Of a stretch of DNA of 64,000 nt, positions 60,889 through 64,000 are shown in pieces. This DNA is from Mycoplasmopsis caviae. Lineage in GTDB: Bacteria; Bacillota_I; Bacilli_A; Mycoplasmatales; Metamycoplasmataceae. The DNA is taken from the NCBI RefSeq assembly GCF_024498215.1, contig NZ_CP101806.1, positions 744,001 through 808,000 of the forward strand. Direction: 5' to 3'. The translations under genes and the position numbers were made by a program. Numbering within the stretch: the first letter of the stretch is position 1; every line of letters begins with the position of its first letter. The notes beneath the pieces are model-generated. The model saw nothing but the letters and a program-made list of their open reading frames with translations, searched no databases and had not been told where the DNA came from.

Positions 60889-60963
60889 TGGCGCCGATTA
60901 CAAGGATTGAACTTGTGACCAACTGGTTAACAGCCAGCTGCTCTACCGCTGAGCTAAATCGGC
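60889..60963 (-). tRNA. tRNA-Asn (GUU)
   Basis: Anticodon loop CTGTTAA gives GUU. Acceptor GCCGATT/AATCGGC, discriminator G and encoded CCA. First gene of the cluster. Confidence 0.92.
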
Positions 60964-60985
60964 ATTTCTTAGGTTATGCTTTATT

Positions 60986-61012
60986 ATTATATAGTAAAAA
61001 GTTTTTTATCAA
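60986..61012 (-). promoter_or_regulatory. promoter of the tRNA cluster
   Basis: On the minus strand TTGATA (61007-61012), a 15-base spacer, and TATAAT (60986-60991), about 20 bases before tRNA-Asn. Near-consensus and sigma-A like. Confidence 0.65.
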
Positions 61013-61114
61013 ATAAAAAAGCAAAATATTTTTTTCAAAATTTTTTTAGCTCAAAAATTCATATACAAGCTATTTTTTCAACAAAAACCGAAAATATAAT
61101 AAATGCTAAAAGTG

Positions 61115-61125
61115 CTATAAAACAG
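61115..61125 (+). repeat. dispersed motif copy 10
   Basis: GCTATAAAACAGGC in the gap upstream of the trigger-factor-like gene. Confidence 0.8.
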
Positions 61126-61248
61126 GCTTTTTAGTAAAAATTAATCATAAAATATTTTTTATTATTAATATTTAATATTAATTTTAAATATATAGTTTAA
61201 AATATTATAAGTATATATTTAGTGTTTATTTTATTTATTGGAGAACAA

Positions 61249-62481
61249 ATGATTAATTATTTATTAAAAAGAGAAGATATCAAAATGAATAAGGCTGAAA
61301 TTGATAAAATGATCAATTCAGCTATTAGTGATTTAAAAATTGATACAAGCAAAATTGATGCAGTTTCACTTTTACATAAGTCTTTTGATTATGAATGTGA
61401 AAAAATTTTTAAAAATGCTAGAAATTTAATTTTAAAAGATGACCCTTTTGCTTATGTTCCAGATTTTGCAATCAGAAAAGATATTTTCTCAAATAGCGTT
61501 ATTAGTGGCGAAATAATAATTACCTATTATCCTTTTGAAGAAATTAAAAAACTTAATTATAAAAATATCACAGATATAAACTATGTTTATAGTTATTTTG
61601 ATGATATATCAGTTAATGCAATTTTTGAAAGCACCATTAAAAACTTTACTTTTAAAAATCCTGCTTATGATTTTGTCAAACAAAATGATGCTGTTAAATT
61701 AAACATAAAAATATTCCAAAACAATGCGTTGGTTAAAGAAGATAACAATTTTAATGTTATTGCAAATAGAACAAATAATTTTACAATCAATAATATAGTT
61801 TTAAATCACAGATTTGGTGAATTTTTCACTTTTAACGATCCACTAAATCGTAGGTGAGAAGTTCAAATAGTAGAAATTATAAGAACAATTCCAATGCCTA
61901 TTACTAATCAAAATGTTCAATTTTTGAAAATTCCATATGTTATAAATTTGATGACTCTTAAAACATTTTTTTCATCAATGATTAAAAAAGACAATGCAAT
62001 AAAAGAAGCAATGAGATATTTTGACTTTTTTATTAGTGAATTAGAAAACAATAATAATATTATTTTCCCTGATGAATACATCAATAGCAAAATTGCTAAT
62101 TATACATCTAATTATCTAGAAAAAGTTCGACCTGAAAATCGTGAAGCAATACAAAATAGCATAATTCAAAAAGATGAATATGGAATTCAAATAATTGAAA
62201 ATGCAGTTAGAAGCGCTAAAAGAGAAATAATTGAGGGTCTAGCAAAAAAGGCTATTTACATATTGGAAAAAATTAAAGTTCATAATATGGAAATAACCCA
62301 GGAATTAAATCAAAGTAGCATTGTTTTATTCCAAAATAGCTATTTCAACAAAAAAGAAAACAAAAATGTTAACACAGTTAAAGATGATTTAATAGATATA
62401 AAAATTGCTTTAAAACTTTTACAACTAAATGTGCCTCAATTATTTATGATAATTGCAAGGGATGCAGCTATAGCTGTATAG
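61249..62481 (+). CDS. trigger-factor-like chaperone (candidate)
   Basis: 410 residues. The start at 61249 is chosen for TTGGAGAACAAATG. A TGA Trp at 61858 joins the two halves. The C-terminal part (KDNAIKEAMRYFDFFISELENNNNIIFPDEYINSKI...IENAVRSAKREIIEGLAKKAIYILEKIKVHNMEITQELNQ) has the helical layout of the trigger-factor C domain. The middle (VKLNIKIFQNNALVKEDNNFNVI...NHRFGEFFTFND) looks like a shortened PPIase region. The N-terminal ribosome-docking GFRxGKxP motif is not seen. So it may be a divergent trigger factor, or an unrelated helical protein. It precedes the ABC-F gene by 38 bases. Confidence 0.4.
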
Positions 62482-62519
62482 TTTATAGCTTTTTTTAAAT
62501 TAATTATTTAGGAGGAAAA

Positions 62520-64000
62520 ATGATTGAAGTTAATAATTTGAGCAAAATTTTTAGTGACAAAAAATTGTTTGAAAATGTCAATTTAAAATTTACTACTGGA
62601 AATACTTATGGGATAATTGGTGCTAATGGGGCAGGTAAGAGTACATTTTTAAAAATTTTAGCAGGTGAAATTGAGCAAAGTGGTGGACAAATTATTGTAG
62701 AAAAAGGTCGTAGACTTAGTGTGCTTAGTCAAGATCACAACGCATATGATGACATGAATGTTACAGATGTTGTTGTTATGGGTAATACTGACTTATACAA
62801 AATTAAACAAGAAAAGGATGCAATTTATTCAAATCCTGAAGCAACAATGGATGATTACACAAGAGCAGGTGAACTTGAAGAAAAATTTGGTGAATTAGGC
62901 GGTTGAACTGCTGAAAATGATGCACAAGAATTACTTTCAGGGCTTCAAATTCCTAAAAACAAATGAGACTCAAGAATGTCAGAGTTGACTGCTAATCAAA
63001 AAATTAAAGTTCTTCTAGCAAAAGCACTTTTTGGTAACCCTGATATTTTAATAATGGACGAACCTACTAACCACCTTGATTTGCGTTCAATAAAGTGGCT
63101 TGAAAACTTTTTAGCTGACTATCAAAATGTTGTCATTGTTGTTAGCCATGATAGTGATTTCCTTGACAACATATGTACTCATATTGTTGATATTGACTAT
63201 AATGAAGCCAAAATTTACACAGGAAACTATACATTTTGAAAAGAAAGTAGTGAACTTGCAAGGGAATTAATGAAACAATCAAATGCTAAAAAAGAAGTTC
63301 AAATCGAAAAACTTAAAACATTTATCGCTCGCTTTAGTGCTAACGCATCAAAAAGTAGACAAGCTACAAGTAGAAAAAAATCACTTGAAAAAATAACACT
63401 TGATGAAATTAAACCTTCTAATCGCAAGTATCCATACATAAGTTGAGATATCAATAGAGAACCTGGAAAAGATATCTTAAATGTTGAAAACCTAACTTAT
63501 GTTGACGAGAAAGGCAATACACTATTTCAAAATGTTTCATTCACATTAGCTCGTGGTGAAAAAATGGTTTTAATTGGCGATGATGACATTGCTAAAACTA
63601 AATTTTTAGAGTGCCTAATTGGAAAAGTTAAGCCGACAAATGGCACTATAAAATGGGGTCAAACAATAAAACACACATATTATCCAAACGATAATAAAGA
63701 ATACTTTAAAGATGATATCACAATCCTTGATTGAATTGCGAAATGACCACCATATAATTCAACCGAAGAAACAAAAGATGTTAGTGATCAAAGAATGAGA
63801 GGTTTTTTAGGTAGAATGCTATTCTCAAATGATTCAGTCTTTAAAAATGTTAAGGTAACATCTGGTGGAGAAAAAGCTCGACTAATGTTCTCGAGAATGA
63901 TGCTACTTGAAGCAAACTTTTTAATACTAGACCAACCACTCGACCACCTTGATGCTGAAAGTATTGATAGTGTTATTTCAGGTCTTAAATCATATAAAGG
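62520..64000 (+). CDS. ABC-F protein, YbiT-like, 3' end beyond the window
   Basis: At least 493 residues. First domain: Walker A GANGAGKST (about 35-43), a signature position reading SELTANQKIKVLLAKALF, and LIMDEPTNHLD. The linker carries ARFSANASKSRQATSRKKSLEKI, shared with E. coli YbiT. Second domain: Walker A position reads IGDDDIAKTKF, the signature TSGGEKARLMFSRMM is intact, and the Walker B end reads LILDQPLDHLD, with Gln for the catalytic Glu. ABC-F proteins act on the ribosome without membrane domains. AGGAGGAA precedes the ATG. The second site looks unable to hydrolyse ATP. Confidence 0.85.

Larger units (their letters stand above)
60964..61248. other. intergenic region between the tRNA cluster and the trigger-factor-like gene
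   Basis: About 285 AT-rich bases containing the tRNA promoter, the motif copy at 61115, and the upstream region of the next gene. No other gene is seen. Confidence 0.6.

Overview
The window comes from a mollicute (Mycoplasma-type) chromosome. It is very AT-rich, and almost every long gene stays open only if TGA is read as tryptophan (mgtA, the SF1 helicase, secDF, ruvA, oppF and the ABC permeases all contain in-frame TGA). Prolipoproteins carry short lipobox signals, genes are tightly packed, and terminators are plain hairpins with T runs. The gene set (secDF fusion, nuclease-lipoprotein ABC transporter cluster, OppF and sugar ATPases with long inserts) fits the Mycoplasma hominis-like lineage, but the species cannot be fixed from the sequence alone.

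Layout. 1-546: edge fragment of an M42 aminopeptidase. 814-4440: a nested insertion-sequence island, then mgtA (4493-7207). 7297-9913: a YgjP-type metallopeptidase, a NERD protein, azoR and nusB. 10052-12222: an IS1202-like element, followed by a 1286-residue SF1 helicase (12302-16162). 16226-17431: rplT-rpmI-infC with a structured leader, then a second nested IS island (17623-21822). 21890-25716: a small double-glycine-leader peptide, mscL, grpE and hrcA, and a small membrane protein. 25747-27672: rpmE, rpsD and a membrane protein. 27937-32287: gyrA and an unknown gene. 32398-34805: a variable lipoprotein and a DJ-1/PfpI protein. 34904-36812: a third copy of the first IS family, then rmuC. 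38293-48306: a seven-to-eight-gene minus-strand cluster of lipoproteins, two permeases, an ATPase and a secreted staphylococcal-type nuclease. 48478-49370: two small exported or membrane genes. 49407-51949: a frameshifted oppF. 52067-60042: tmcAL, ribF, a HAD phosphatase, truB, secDF, ruvB and ruvA. 60483-60963: five tRNA genes (Asn-Glu-Val-Thr-Leu in transcription order). 61249-64000: a trigger-factor-like protein and the start of a YbiT-type ABC-F protein.

How the parts work together. The 38.3-48.3 kb cluster looks like a scavenging system: a surface nuclease and a solute-binding lipoprotein feed a two-permease ABC importer. Protein quality control is represented by hrcA-grpE, where GrpE carries an apparent trigger-factor-like PPIase domain at its N terminus, and by a separate trigger-factor-like gene whose own PPIase region looks reduced. 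Recombination and repair are represented by ruvAB, rmuC and the SF1 helicase.

Mobile DNA is the main source of plasticity. Two different IS1202-like families (three and two copies) make long target duplications (37-38 bp and 25-26 bp) and have inserted into each other's target repeats, so their order of arrival can be read. An IS1634-like element sits in the end of another copy. The most unusual items are the double-glycine-leader peptide at 21890-22126, a dispersed 10-12-base motif (TATAAAACAG core, ten copies), two in-phase -1 slippery heptamers conserved in all three copies of one IS, and an ABC-F protein whose second ATPase domain has a natural Glu-to-Gln change.
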